Notes: a model not told the origin generated them from the letters alone. A stretch of DNA of 64,000 nucleotides from Haliotis asinina (GCF_037392515.1 NC_090291.1:33546501-33610500), one strand, 5' to 3'. Numbered from the stretch's first letter, positions 12,740 through 26,385 are shown. Program-made: numbers and translations.

Positions 12740-14199
12740 CAAAGTCTTAAAGCTATGGGTGTCGGAAGTGTGTGTTAAGAGTATGGAAGTCTTAGAGCTA
12801 TGACGGTCTGAAGTCTACGTTAAAGTATGGGAGTGTTAGAGCTATGCCAGTCTGAAGTCTACATTAAAGTATGGGAGTCTTAGAGCTATGACGGTCTGAA
12901 GTCTACATTAAAGTATGGGAGTCTTAGAGCTATGACGGTCTGAAGTCTACGTTAAAGTATGGGAATCTTAGAGCTATGACGGTCTGAAGTCTACATTAAA
13001 GGATGTGAGACTTAGAGCTATGCCGGTCTGAAGTCTACGTTAAAGTATGGGAGCCTTAGAGCTATGACGGTCTGAAGTCTACGTTAAAGTATGGGAGTCT
13101 TAGAGCTATGCTGGTCTGAAGTCTACATTAAAGGATGGGGGTCTTAGAGCTATGCCGGTCTGAAGTCTACGTTAAAGTATGGGTGTCATAGAGCTATGAC
13201 GGTCTGAAGTCTATGTTAAAGTATGGGAGTCTTAGAGCTATGACTGTCTGAAGTCTACGTTAAAGTATGGGAGTCTTAGAGCTATGACGGTCTGAAGTCT
13301 ACATTAAAGGATGGAAGTCTTAGAGCTATGACGGTCTGAAGTATACGTTAAAGTATGGGAGTCTTAGAGCTATGACGGTCTGAAGTCTACGTTAAAGTAT
13401 GGGAGTCTTAGAGCTATGACGGTCTGAAGTCTACATTAAAGCATGGGAGTCTTAGAGCTATGCCGGTCTGAAGTCTACATTAAAGTATGGGAGTCTTAGA
13501 GCTATGACGGTCTGAAGTCTACATTAAAGTATGGGAGTCTTAGAGCTATGACGGTCTGAAGTCTACATTAAAGTATGGGAGTCTTAGAGCTATGCCGGTC
13601 TGAAGTCTACATTAAAGGATGGAAGTCTTAGAGCTATGACGGTCTGAAGTCTACATTAAAGTATGGGGGTCTTAGAGCTATGCCGGTCTGAAGTCTACAT
13701 TAAAGTATGGGAGTCTTAGAGCTATGACGGTCTGAAGTCTACATTAAAGGATTGGAGTCTTAGAGCTATGACGGTCTGAAGTCTACATTAAAGCATGGGA
13801 GTCTTAGAGCTATGATGGTCTGAAGTCTTCGTTAAAGTATGGGAGTCTTAGAGCTACAAGTCAGAGGTCAAGTTAAGCATGGGAGTCTTAGAGCTATGAC
13901 GGTCTGAAGTCTACGTTAAAGTATGGGAGTCTTAGAGCTATGACGGTCTGAAGTCTACGTTAAAGTATGGGAGTCTTAGAGCTATGCTGGTCTGAAGTCT
14001 ACATTAAAGGATGGGGGTCTTAGAGCTATGCCGGTCTGAAGTCTACGTTAAAGTATGGGTGTCATAGAGCTATGACGGTCTGAAGTCTACATTAAAGTAT
14101 GGGAGTCTTAAAGCTATGATGGTCTGAAGTCTACATTAATGTATGGGAGTCTTAGAGCTACAAGTCAGAGGTCAAGTTAAGCATAGGAGTCTTAGAGCT
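12740..14199 (+). repeat. 44 bp tandem satellite, about 33 units
   Basis: A regular array whose unit reads approximately GTATGGGAGTCTTAGAGC, TATGACGGTCTGAAGTC, TACATTAAA (44 bp in all). Most units differ at a few recurring positions (GACGG/GCCGG/GCTGG; ACATT/ACGTT; GTATG/GGATG). Two shortened variant units containing GCTACAAGTCAGAGGTCAAG lie at ~13,851 and ~14,155. Identical runs of variants recur ~876 bp apart (13,105 and 13,981), so the array has multi-unit duplications. The unit is not a multiple of three and gives no long reading frame. Confidence 0.95.
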
Positions 14200-15009
14200 T
14201 TCTGTACATGCAAATATTGAAAAGGTGAACTTGGTTGTGAATTTGTCTTCATTTGTCAATGACAATACTTACAGTATAGTTAAGATAAATTCTTGATGCC
14301 TAAAGAGCACACACACACACAAAAGATTGAATTTATTTATAAACATTTTTCATACTAAACAAGCAGTATATTCATTTCACAAGTAAACTTGACAACATAG
14401 TAAAGACCATTGTGAAGTCAGTGACAAGGGCAAACTTAGAGTCCAACTTGTAGTGAAACCACATTCACTTGGTTAAAGAAGGCTCCGTAGAAGGTATTGC
14501 TCTTCTGGGCACATTTAAATTGCAAGGGGCACGCCTAAACATCTTTATGAAAACCCTGAGGCACACTTAACAAAAAATACATTTGCGGACTGTGCGGTCT
14601 CAGAGCTAACACTGCAGTAAGTTAAACACAGGCCTATGACAATCAATTGTTGCAGCACTGTCTAAACAAGCCTCCAGTCTACCTCATCTGCTAGTTCTAG
14701 ATTCAGTGAATAGAAGGATTAAGGATATGAACCTGGTACTCATCATATTGATAAAGGAATCATTAACACAAACATTTAATCATATTCATCAGCTCTTGAT
14801 GTCCATAGTAAACTGACTGCTTCTGACCTATCTGGAGTAGGCAAACCCACTTTCACACAGCATGACCTGTCAAGAGTGTATACACTTCAAATCATTTTGA
14901 ATCAAGAATGTCTGAGTTGGTGTGTGAGTGTACATGTAAAATGTTCTTTCATTGAGTTGTCAGCAAAAGACTTAACCTGGAGTCCTAATGGTGTCACGAA
15001 AAAGGAGAC
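14200..15009. other. No gene recognised; short (AC)n at 14,310
   Basis: Unique AT-rich sequence following the satellite, with a five- to six-unit AC microsatellite near 14,310. Nothing coding is recognisable. Confidence 0.4.
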
Positions 15010-15621
15010 TCAGCACAGAGACTTTTGTACCTGGACTCACCATAGTGAGAAAAAGGATGGGTACTGGGGCTTGTTCTAACCTGAATTCAGCACAGAGACT
15101 TTTGTACCTGGACTCACCATAGTGAGAGGAGGATGGGGTACTGGGGCTTGTTCTAACCTGAACTCAGCACAGAGGCTTTTGTACCTGGACTCACCATAGA
15201 GAGAGAAGGATGGGGTACTGGGGCTTGTTCTCACCTGAACTCAGTACAGAGACTATTGGGACCTGAACTCAGCACAGAGACTATTGGCACCTGAACTCAC
15301 CACAGAGACTATTGGGACCTGGACTCACCACAGAGACTATTGGGAACTCACCATAGCAACTACTGAAAGATGAACTCACCACAGACCAATAAGCCTGGGT
15401 TACTGGGACTTGTTCTGACCTTAACTCACCAAAGATACTATAGGGATCTGAACTCCCCACAGACACTATTAGGACCTTAACTCCCCACAGAGACTATAGG
15501 GACAGGAACTCACCACAGACCAATAAGCATGCAACACTGGGACTTGTTCTGACCTGAACTCACCTCAGAGATTATTGGGACCTGAACTCACCACAGACAG
15601 ACAAGCACATGTTTCTGGGGA
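15010..15621 (+). repeat. Compound tandem repeat, ~77 bp then ~28 bp units
   Basis: Three ~77 bp units each contain CAGCACAGAGACTTTTGTAC, CTGGACTCACCATAG and GGGGCTTGTTCTAACC. The array then grades into ~28 bp sub-units of the form ACCTGAACTCACCACAGAGA CTATTGGG. The short unit looks like an internal deletion derivative of the long one. Confidence 0.9.
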
Positions 15622-16584
15622 CCTATTCTGACCCAACGTTCCCACAAAAAGACAGGAACAAAACAGGCACCCCACTCACCATCCACAAATATTTACTGCC
15701 CATGAAATTCCTTTCATAATGAGCACAAATTATCTCATCACACTGAAATGTTTCTACATGAAGTGAAATCATTTGAGCATCAAGCCTAATCATTTCTTGA
15801 AACAATCAACAGCAGATCTTTATCATTCTTCCCGTTCAATTGTCAAGTGCACAAAGATTATAAACAACTTTCACCCCTCAAAACATCATAACCATGAAAC
15901 TATAAATACATGTGAAGAAAATGAACTCATTCTTGGACGCTTTGCACATATTTCTTGCATGATTTACACAACACCGAAACAATTCCACAGCCAGATTAGG
16001 TCACTGAGCATTCTGCACATCAATTATCTTTAAGACGTTTTATGCATTTGTAAAATATTCGCATAAACATTCTATTTCCTCATCAAGACAGTTCCTTAAA
16101 AATGGTTTCTTTTCAATAACAGCCATTTCCAACATGAAATTTAAACAAACATAAACAAAAGCATTTTCCCTAAACAGATGAAGGCTGTTTTTTATCTGTT
16201 TGACATTAATCACGCCAAGACACTTCATCCTATTCTTTGTTGCAAATATAGAAATGATGTATATATCTTGCATCTAACTCATTTTTTAAACCGCAGCAAT
16301 TTCCTCTTTTTATGATTTATAGCATTTTGGCTGTATAGTTTTTTTTTAACATTATGGAACAACTGTGTCTATTGCGTTGGTTGAGTGAAAAATAGGTATT
16401 CTTATCACTGCATCTTTGATGTAGGGTAGAAAAAAAACGTATCTTGGGTTTGGATCATATTCCGTAACATAACCCTCGTCCATATATGCCAACAATATGA
16501 AATACACTTAGGTGCAGTGAGATCATCACAATGTGTGCTATCCATTACAAGCTGGTGACTAAATCAACCTGTCTTCGGCCATAT
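15622..16584. other. No gene recognised
   Basis: AT-rich unique sequence. Open frames at 15,623-16,273 have no recognisable domains. Confidence 0.4.
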
Positions 16585-16970
16585 ATCAGACTGACTTGGA
16601 TGAAAAGACAATAAAATATTTCAGAAGAGTATTTGGCACAGACTGACTTTCAAAGAAACATGGACAATAAAATATTTCAGAAAAACATTCAGAACACACT
16701 GTCTTTGAAAGAAATATAGACAATATAATATTTCAGGCAGAAAAATATATCTGGCAGAGACTGGCTTTCATAAAAAAAATTTACAGATATATAATATTTC
16801 ACAAGAATATTGGGACAGAGTGACTTTCATAAAAACTTAGACAATAAAATATTTCAGAAAAAAACATTCAGGACAGACTGACATTGAAAGAAATATAGAC
16901 AAAAAATCATTTCATAAAAATAATGAGAAAATATTCAGACAGACTTAAAATGTGGAATATAATATTTCAT
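16585..16970 (+). repeat. AT-rich ~60 bp tandem repeat
   Basis: Five to six diverged units contain CAGACTGACTTTCAAAGAAA, then GACAATAAAATATTTCAGAA, with A-run length changes between units. It ends where the GAGT/GGGC microsatellite starts. Confidence 0.8.
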
Positions 16971-16973
16971 GAT

Positions 16974-17050
16974 GAGTGAGTGAGTGAGTGAGTGGGCGGG
17001 CGGGCGGGCGGGCGAGCGAGTGAGTGAGTGAGTGAGTGAGTGGGCGAGTG
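16974..17050 (+). repeat. GAGT / GGGC compound microsatellite
   Basis: Tandem GAGT units, then GGGC units, then GAGT again. The minus-strand frame through here is a repeat translation rich in H, S, P, T and L. Confidence 0.9.
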
Positions 17051-17100
17051 ACTTGGTTTTAACTCTGCTTTGACTAGCATTCCATCTACCTCACAAAAAT

Positions 17101-17155
17101 GTAGCTTGATGATGTGGCTGGGGGTGGGGGTGTGGCTGGGGGTGGGATGGGGCTG
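17101..17155 (+). other. G-quadruplex-capable tract
   Basis: The plus strand carries GGGGGTGGGGG, a seven-base spacer, then GGGGGTGGG and GGGG. This gives four or more guanine runs of three or longer separated by short loops, fitting the usual intramolecular G-quadruplex pattern. No adjacent gene is recognised. Confidence 0.7.
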
Positions 17156-17335
17156 AGGCAAGAGTATATTTGGGACAGTCTCCAACGGTGGATAACAGTT
17201 TCCCACAAAAATGTTTTTCTGATTTTGTGTGGAAGCAAAGGTCATGTGTAGCTTTATCAAATCCTCTGATACACAGATAGCAGTGTTGTAAAGATGTCCA
17301 TACGCAGTAGCAGAATCTAACATCCCAAGCCACAA

Positions 17336-17442
17336 GGGGTGGTAGGGTTGTGGGGGGGTAAGTGGGTGGGTGAGAGGGCGAGTGGGTGAGAGGGCGAGTG
17401 GGTGAGCGGGTGAGCGGGTTACTGAGTGAGGGAGCGAGTGAG
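17336..17442 (+). repeat. Degenerate GAGT/GGGT microsatellite
   Basis: A second, more degenerate G-rich tetranucleotide tract (GGGTGAGAGGGCGAGTGGGT type) ~290 bp after the one at 16,974. The two tracts bracket the G-quadruplex-capable segment. Confidence 0.85.
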
Positions 17443-18035
17443 CTTTAAAATCCTGCAATTACACTGCACAGGATGTCAGAAATGTGTTCTTTGGAGTGAC
17501 AAGTTAACATTATAGCAAGATGACAACACTATGACAACACAAGCAAATGACACTATCAAATAGTGAATAATTCGTCCAGTACCTTGTGAATACAAGATTT
17601 CCTCTAATAAGCATTTATTCTCATTTGTCATTGGTCAAACTGCCATACTAAGTTGGCTATAAGGGCACAGCAGGACTATGAGACTTCACACTTTGCACCT
17701 TATCTAACATATTGCTCTGTGTTATATATTTTTTTGTCTCACAGCGTTAGGTTGTAAGACAGTTTGAGAATACGTCTCTCAGCTAGTGCAAATGTCTTAC
17801 ACCTAAATAATATCACTTGAATTACACCTAAAAATATGTCTGACAGCTGGAGAATATGTTTTACACATTGATATCTCTTACACCTCAGGAATATGTCTTA
17901 TAACATAAGAATGTCAGATCTGTCAACAAATTCAGAATATATCTCTTTGGTTAAAGATTTCTGACAGCCAGAAAATACCTCTTACAGGATACTTATGAAT
18001 TTGCCTCCCAGTTCCAGAATGTTTCATAAATATAT
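17443..18035. other. No gene recognised
   Basis: AT-rich sequence with loosely repeated phrases around ATGTCTTACACCT and AATATGTCT (17,760-17,970) that may be a very old tandem repeat. Confidence 0.4.
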
Positions 18036-18215
18036 ATGCAAGAGGGAGAGAGGGAAGGAAAGAGAGAGAGAGAGGAGGGGAGGGAAAGAGAGAGAGAGGG
18101 AGAAAGAGGGAGACAGGGAGGGAGGGAAAGAGAAAGAGAGAGAGATGTGATCATCATAACTAGATGTCCTGTGGCATCAGAATTTGCCCCAGTTCAAGAA
18201 TATTTTGATTACATG

Positions 18216-18256
<41 letters not shown>

Positions 18257-18272
18257 CAGGAGAGAGAGAGAG
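18036..18272 (+). repeat. Two GA-rich microsatellite tracts
   Basis: Purine-only tracts (GGGAGA/GAGAGA) at ~18,036-18,147 and ~18,217-18,272 are separated by a short unique spacer. A short AAGAGAGA-preceding phrase containing CATGCAAGA precedes both tracts, suggesting local duplication. The 90-codon frame rich in E and R is an artefact. Confidence 0.9.
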
Positions 18273-21200
18273 GTGAACATCATACCTATTTATATCATCA
18301 GATTGTGAATGGCATGTGCGTCCGTCAGTTTCATATGACAAATGATATGACAGTTACATTTTGACACACAGTTTGCCACAATCATATAGTATAAACAAAG
18401 TTTATAAAAAAAAGATTTATCAAAAGCATACTTTTTTAAAAAAAAGAGACACAAAAATATTTTATCACATTTGTTTCATATCCATACTACACTGGCATAA
18501 AACATGTCAGTAATTATTCTCAGCGAGCCAATGATTTGATGAGGCCATATGATACGATTACTGACATACCACGCAATAAAACATGGAAGCAGACTTAAAC
18601 AGTAAACATGAAAAAAAGTTCCTGACATTTCACTCTCATTTTAACATTTCCAATTTTTTTACCAAATTACAGAATTTCTTTCAAGCATGTTCACCACCAT
18701 GATGGATGCTGAGGACAATGTATTGAAGCATATTTTTTGACACTGGATAATTGTCACAGATAACAGAGTGTGTTGTACTTTTCCATATGATATTGAATAT
18801 GGCCTCATCAGTTTCTTTCTGGACAGTGATGGAGTTGGGTCATTATTTTATGACATTGTGTTGGTGATCACATCCATAAGGTGAAACAAAAACTGACACA
18901 ATGTTATGTTGTTTTTCTGGGAGTTAAAGTCTATCAGATGATTCTTAAAACCAGAGGAGGAGGAAAAGGGTGGTGACTGACGATGATGATGATGATCATT
19001 ATTATCAATATTTTCCAACAATTTAAGAAAAAAACAGCTTCAATAGAACCCAATCTGTCTTCCTACACACTTGAGGGGAAATAAATAAATAATTTAATAT
19101 CCACAATAATCTCAAGATCTAAAACAAAAAATGAAAGTACTTCAAATACATAAGAAACTGATGTCTTTAACATAATTGTGATAACACATATACATAGAAC
19201 CATACACTAAATTAACACTTTATTCCTTTAAGTTTTAACAACTAACCATTAAAACACTTCCTGTTTAACATTCTAATGGTGAAACATAGACTACAGATTC
19301 ACATATCTTCAAACAAATTCTAAAATTACACAACTACTTTCCACACGAATTACACGTTTTCCCCCATCTAGTTATCAAATACATATCCTTTTACATAATG
19401 GTTCCCTTTCTAATATGTAATAGGATTTTTTTCACTTTTCTATGACAGTGTACAACTTATGAAACACTTTTTTTCCTTTATCCTACAAAGCCCGAAACTA
19501 TTAATTCTTTGAAAAGATCATTATTCTTTCCTTCACTAGAATAACTATATAAAAATTATCCAGATAATTCAAATATCAAAATACTGTGAGCCTCTGATGC
19601 AGGTGGTTCCAATAACTTGCACTGGCGTGATAAATACGAAATAACAGTGGTCCAAGAGGATTAAAAGTGACAAACAAGAACTGTCAAAATGACCTCACAG
19701 ATTACAAAATAAACTCTTCAAAGCAACAAAAAAAAGGCACAAAAATCTACTTCCAACAAATACATGAACATAACAAAATACTACTTTAGGCTGACTGAAA
19801 AAAATCAAAATGGCCGCTTGTCCAGACAGAGCAGATGAGAGCTGGATATTGTATAAGACACCATGAATCTTCCTCACAGATCCAACTCAATCAAATCAGC
19901 TTGAAACAAAAGCAATGAAGATTTACAGTGCCCCAGAGTGGTCCCGAACAATTAGATATAAGTCGAATCAATAAGTACCCATCATCTGTTTTAGAAAAAA
20001 TTGGATTTGTTGCGTGCGTCTCTAAAAGTAACGATGTCACACGTTGAGTTCAACATCCAATACGCCAGATCCTGTTTTTATTCCATCACTTTGATATAAT
20101 GTGTACATCTGTTAAATTTAAAATGTCAGTGATTTTGGTGAGTACTCGTCTTTCTTCCTCATAATGCTGGAGGCGAGTTTTATAATGAACACCAACTGGT
20201 TAGACTTGCCCTGACAAAAATTACACTCGGGTCAAGATGAAATAGCATCAAATTATGTTCAGAAAGAAAACTATATGTCGATTGAGCCTCTGTCAAAGTT
20301 AATTCTGTCGGAAAAAATGTTTGAAATTCTTCCCCAAATCAAAAACTATGAGTCTGATTAGTGTTACTTTCAGGCATAATTTCAACCATGGTTCTTTTAA
20401 AATGGAGAGAAATCTTGTTTCCTAAAAGGCCTCAAGATCATCAGATACATCTAAAGTTTAAAAGTTTTAACGAAAAACAGGGTCTTATATTGATCATCCA
20501 ATTTCCAGAAATATACAAAGTAACAGTGTCCTGATCAAGCTGAGTATATATTGAACCATCAACATCACTTTGCAACAAATCAATAAAACATTGATGAGTT
20601 ATACTAAACAGGGACTATCCTCAACTCACTGAAGACATTCAGTTTTGAGTGTGGAAAAAAAAGCAATGTTTGGCTGGTTGTTTACAGCTATTCTGGAATT
20701 GATTTGCTCAAAGTAATTTCCACACATCTTAAAAATATTTATCAGCTCTAAAAACAAACTTATATGTGAGACATCAAAAAACCCTGGTGATGTGTAATAC
20801 TCAAAAATATAAATATATTCAGGTTCTTCTCTCCCTGAGATGAGAAACTTTAAGGACCTGGAAAATTTTAAAGCAGTGAGAAGAGGAATATCTTCCTCTA
20901 ACCAAATACCCTGGTTCTGGAGGCTGGTCAGTGGTCATTCTTCCAAGAATGATGGTTTCAGGAAAGGCACCACTAGTACCAGGAGGTACAGTTACTATGG
21001 GTTTTATTTACAGGGGCTAACAAAACAGTCTCATCTGGTACACTGCGTAATAAGGCTCCATGAGGAAGCATGTTAAACCAGGTATCCAGTTTCTGAGGTT
21101 CAAGTTTAAAGAGGGTGTACTATGTCGGGGAAAGAGCCTTCATCCTAAACTGAATGTAGCATATCTATATCTGTCTGGATACTCCAGTTCGGGCAGAATT

Positions 21201-21501
21201 CTAGGTCACCTTGATTTGACAAATTACATTAATCACTGAAAGAACCTGACCGTATTTTAGCACAAGCGGTATGGGATCAGCCCAAATACTGCCTTAGATT
21301 CCTCGTGGGTGCAGGATACTGATGGAACAGTCTCATCAGCTGTATTCAGTGCTACTTTCAAGCACAAGTCAAGCACTTTGATAACTAACATTTAATATCT
21401 GAGTGAAAGTATTTTAAGAATATTTTAGCAAAATATTTATTTGATGTTTTTGTTTGCTTGTTGTTTAATATCATATTTAGCAATAATCCAGCAGAGAACA
21501 T
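18273..21501. other. No gene recognised
   Basis: Very AT-rich unique sequence with scattered A and T runs and a short (GAT)n at ~18,980. No frame shows a domain, a signal sequence or exon-like boundaries. Confidence 0.45.
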
Positions 21502-21612
21502 ATCAGGTTTTTTTATGTGGTCTCTGATTCCAGCTATATGGCACCAGTGTGTAAATAAATAAGCATGTCTGGACCAGACAATCCAGTGATTAACAATATG
21601 AGCATAACATAA
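21502..21612 (-). repeat. Fragment of GCGGCGTAAAAC-tailed repeat
   Basis: Contains CCAGCTATATGGC, GTGTGTAAATAAATAAGC and GTCTGGACCAGACAATCCAG TGAT, matching the 3' third of the main interspersed repeat on the minus strand. Confidence 0.75.
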
Positions 21613-23876
21613 AAGAGATCAGAGAAACACTGCATTTGTGGTCTAAGAATACAGGTTTGGTGGTTTTTAAATTATATCTGAGTCAAAGTCTATATGAGGG
21701 ACTAATAAAAGAGAAAAGACTCTCTCCATATTCAAAAGAAATTCTGCTAAAAGCAGAATTGCTGAGTGATCTTGTCATATCAGATGTGTAATTAATACCA
21801 GTGTCCACAAAAGAGGTAAGCATCTCGTTCCCAACACAAAGAGACCGCATCTCTTCTCCATCACTTTCAAGCGATATATACCTGTTCTACAGGACCTATG
21901 ATATATTAGGAGACCTCCTATCCTATTTATGCACCAAGCGTCTGTTAAATATACTGTCAAACTGGCGTATGTGTGTCTACATATTAGCTCATTTTCAAAC
22001 TTATACATCTGTTACTGTCCAGCCCATGAGCTGTACTACAAGCTCCACCCTATGACACACAGACTGGTATTCAAGATTACAGTGAAGCATTTGCGGATTT
22101 CTACTAATAGTAATAAGGACATCAGGATTGTGAATTTGTTCTATATTGCGTTGAGTTTTACTGTGAGGCTAATTAAACATTAAAGCTTACACACAGACTT
22201 ATTTGGAGGAGGCATGACTATACAATCTGCCAGTATCACAACTAACCATATTTAGCAATAAAATTACCTAAGCTATAACATCAAAAATGACAAATGACAA
22301 AAATTGATTATTTGAAATGACTGTCTTCTGTTCTAGCAATCAACACTGCGTTTCACATATTGTCAAGAAACATTATCAATTTGTAAAGTCTATTGTGAAC
22401 AGGGTTATGAAAAAAAAAAAACAGACAGAAACAAATTGTCGCTTTCCTATGATCGCTTTCCTATGCACATATAATCAATGATATCAGTGTTCAGGCAGCT
22501 GGAGAGCAAAAACTGTCTCGATCCTTCCCTTCACCTTTTGTTCAGCTTATGAAAATGAAATGCTACTGTGTAGCAGACTGTCTAACTATGGCATAACATT
22601 AGGCAACACTTAATTTATGTTTCAGTTCATTTATTTGATCAACACCCCTCTTTTTACATTTTACCTGCCAAAACTATACTTTATGTGGATTGGAAAAACA
22701 GAAAGTGTTGCTGTGGATCATACAGCAGTTAAATTTAAGGACTCCAAAACAATTATCTTTTAACATTAGGATTATGACAAAGATTGTAAGACTTTAATGA
22801 CAAAAATAAATTAAACAATAAACCAAGTAAAGGTTTGGCTTTAATGGGACCACCCAAAACTTCAGCTTAATTATTTTTGTCACCAAAACAACATTCTAAT
22901 GCATTAAAATTTAATTGAGGCTAACTGATTTGATTTGATTCATGATGACCTACTTCAGCTAAAGGGTTTGCAAAAATCAATTCATAAAAATGTATTTGTA
23001 GTATGGCATTATGTATCCTTCAGTCTGGGACTCAGCACTATAGGACTTGTAGAACATTACTTTACAGATAAATACCTCAATGATACATGTGGATGTCAAG
23101 ACCCTTATAATGTCCTTGACCTTCATGATAGTGTGGGTACATCACTGTGCATACAAATGTACACAAGTCTCACATTCGCATGGTGTATTACTAAGCAGTG
23201 ATGGCCTCACATGACCAAAAGAATGCTACTTGACTTGTATTACTCATTAAAGCCCAAGATTTTGTATATTTACATTAAACTGTCATTTTGGCATGGTAAA
23301 ATCTAGTGATTGATGTTATGTGTTACACACAGCCTGAGATCAATGACAATCAATCAACAAAGTCACTGATTATATTCATCTGATCCCCTTATCACCTCAC
23401 ACTACAAAAGCATACCGTACTTGCCTAAATAAGCACCCTGCTTCCGTTAGCACTCCAGACCAACTTCAAAGTGATATAAAAAAACCCAAAAAAACCAACT
23501 TCAAAGTGATATTAAAATGAACTTGGGATAATTTCACATTTTGTACAGAAAACGGCCGGACAGAAGTGATGTATAGTTTCATAGTCTTATTTCAAAGTTT
23601 CAGTGTCATCGATATTTCATTCAAGTGCAAACTGAAAAGATTTAATGGTTTAGAAAAGTAAATTAAATGGTTTTAATATGTGCCCCCTTGTCAGCTGTCT
23701 ACACACCAAGGTTGTTTATTAAGGCAAATATGGTTGGTAAAAAGTTTCTCTATCAAAGGTGAGATAATTTGATTTCCATTAGCGACGAGGTTTTAAAAAA
23801 AACAAACCTCATAATTCTGGGGGAAAAAAACCAACTAAACCTTCATGAGGGAAACAAAAAATCTCACCCTCTACAT
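21613..23876. other. No gene recognised; small local duplications
   Basis: AT-rich. Tiny tandem duplications occur at ~22,440 (CGCTTTCCTATG twice) and ~23,465 (CCAACTTCAAAGTGATAT twice). The phrase at 23,413-23,452, CCGTACTTGCCTAAATAAGC, resembles a short motif I have seen repeated in invertebrate genomes; that is recollection only. Confidence 0.35.
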
Positions 23877-23965
23877 CAACAACAACAACAATAATAATAA
23901 TAATAATCCATATTTATATGTGCACCCAATCCACCTCGACAGACATGCTCAAGGCACTACAAGAA
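23877..23965 (+). repeat. (AAC)n(AAT)n plus fragment of 'GCGCACATATCCACG'-type repeat
   Basis: A CAA/ATA triplet tract is followed by TATTTATATGTGCACCCAAT and GCTCAAGGCACTACAAG. This matches the start of the repeat better preserved at 47,288-47,548. Confidence 0.6.
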
Positions 23966-26385
23966 GTCTTTCTTGAGAAAAGCAATATTTCTGTCACAGA
24001 AACATGGACATGAGAGACTGTATGCCTGTACCATATTTATCATTAATAATTTCAACTCTTGTATTTAAGGAGACCATTTCATGCACATCTCATGTGAAAA
24101 GTTAGATATTCTTAACATTCTTGAAATAGTTTTTTTATTTTTTTTAAAATGTGATTAAGAAACTAATTTCTTTGTGTATATGGACAAAAACACTCTGACC
24201 CTACAAATGAAGGAAACATATATCTAAAGGATTAGGTCATACAGTAAAAAGATTTCCGCATAGACTGACAGTATTTTTAAGAAAAAAAAATGTAGCATAC
24301 GTATAATTGAACAAATCAAAGCATCTCAAGGGGGGGGCAACAATATCTATCTAATAATTCTCCCCTGTTGTAGACCAACATTTTTCATCATGCTTGACTA
24401 AGATTTATTTTGTTATTTAACAGTCTAACAATAAGTCTGCTCTTTGTGGAAGGAAATTCGCAAGTGATGAAGGACACATTCCAGCAAAGTCATGGATGTG
24501 TATCAGTGCTATGTCAGTGGGATCAGGTTACAATACACAGACGGGTTTATGATGATCTCATGTACCACTCTCTTTGAAAACATTCCCAATTTCCAATGTC
24601 ACACCATGAACATAACCAATCAGAGTAAAAATACTCAATCCATTTATCTTCGGTTAAAACTTCACAATTAACCTATTTCAAGTAAATTATTTATATGGAT
24701 ACACAAAAAAAGTGTTTTTAATGAACAAAAGTCAGCTTGTCTTTGGAACAAAACGCACAATCACAAATAAACAGAGATGTCATATTTTATGCAAGTTCCA
24801 TGTTTAAAATGTGAGAAAGCACATTATTTCCTAACTGTGGCAGCAGTTTGTTTACAAGGGAGGACAGTGTTTCCACAATGCTAACAAGTACACTAAAGCA
24901 ACTGTTTTGCAACATCCAGGCATAGTAATTTAATTACTGTCAGAAAACTCAACACTTGAACAAATGTTACACTTTGCTTTTTCCCATGGGGTATGTTTCC
25001 ATTCTGAACTGCAAACAAAATATCTCCATATACCTCGCTTGATTCAAAGTTGCTTTCAGAAACACATGATTAAATTTTATTGTTTTCATAATGAAGAAAT
25101 TGCCACATTCCTGACAGCTGAAGAAATAGTTCGTCGTGGGAGGTAGGTTTTATATATCACAGGTTTACCAAAATATGTGCCGGCACATGATGGACAAAGG
25201 GAGATCACTGTGCCTAAAGATGACTGTTGGCAGAATTATCCTCAAAAGAAAATCTGTCCAAAGGAAACCTGGTTCAAATCTGCATACAAACATTTTTTGT
25301 TTTGTTTTTGTGCTGTTGTTGCTTTTTTCTGTTTCCTTTTATTATTGCAATAAACAATATCTTAAACCAATTTAATAAACTAAATTAAAGATTATTTTAG
25401 GCACCTATTCACATAACAGACAAATACATTAGAAGCCTAGAATAATGATTCACAGCAGTCTAAACTGTAATGCAACAAATATGATTTTAATGTAAATAAA
25501 CAAATGAAAAAAAACCACACACACAAATGTCTACTCCTGATTTTCTAGGGTGTAATCATAGTAACAACTAAAATAAAGCAATTACAATTTATTTGACTAC
25601 ATATCACAACTGTACCTTTATGTTAAATATAAAATTGATTCTTGCACTCTTACTTATATAAACAAATGCCAGACCATGATGGAAAAGGAAATACATGTAA
25701 ACTCCTGAATGATACTAAAATTATGCTTCCTTTATGGGGCAGTGTATCAGCATCTGTCATAATACCAAAAGAAAAGTCATTTCATGTTATCAAACATGTA
25801 AGAGTTATCTCCCTTTATTATCCCCACTTTCAATATAAAGTGAATGTCTGTTGTTAATCTTACTGACAGGAACAGTCTCACAAAACATTCCACAAAATAC
25901 TAAGATGAGCTCAAGAGGACCACAAATTTTAGTTTGTTATTAACAACCACCACTGTCGTATGCATTTTATCAAAATTTTACAACATGTTACCCTCCCACC
26001 TTCTCATTTCCACAATATTTGTCATTTCATCATTTCATTATAAAAAGTTCGGTATCAACATAGTTTAATGTAGATGCAGAGCACCTCTCCCCTAACATGA
26101 CAGAGTGTAAAGGGTACACACCTGAATCAATCTATCAGAGGCAACCTGTTGACATGGGTCTTAAAATCATAAGATTCCTAATCTCTAGTGCAATTATCAC
26201 AGCACTGTTCTGACGAAGGATGTTAAAAGAGGAACTTCAAATTTTGAAACAGCTTTTGCCTGATGATCCTGGATAATTCAAGGGCAGATAACTGCAACCA
26301 CATATGAAGTGGGTTACACCTATTTCTATGGCAGTTATTTTTCAAATTTTATCCTAAGGTCTTACTCCTCCTTCCCCAGTAAATA
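23966..26385. other. No gene recognised
   Basis: AT-rich unique sequence. At 25,801-25,816 it contains AGAGTTATCTCCCTTT, a motif repeated elsewhere in the window. Short frames at 24,964-25,857 have no recognisable domains. Confidence 0.4.

Noticed and set aside
12740..14199. The 44 bp satellite unit contains TTAGAGCTATG(C/A), resembling a bacterial type II CRISPR repeat, and the array is regular
   Set aside because: There are no unique spacers: every part of each unit repeats, and the context is an animal genome. The short match is coincidence.
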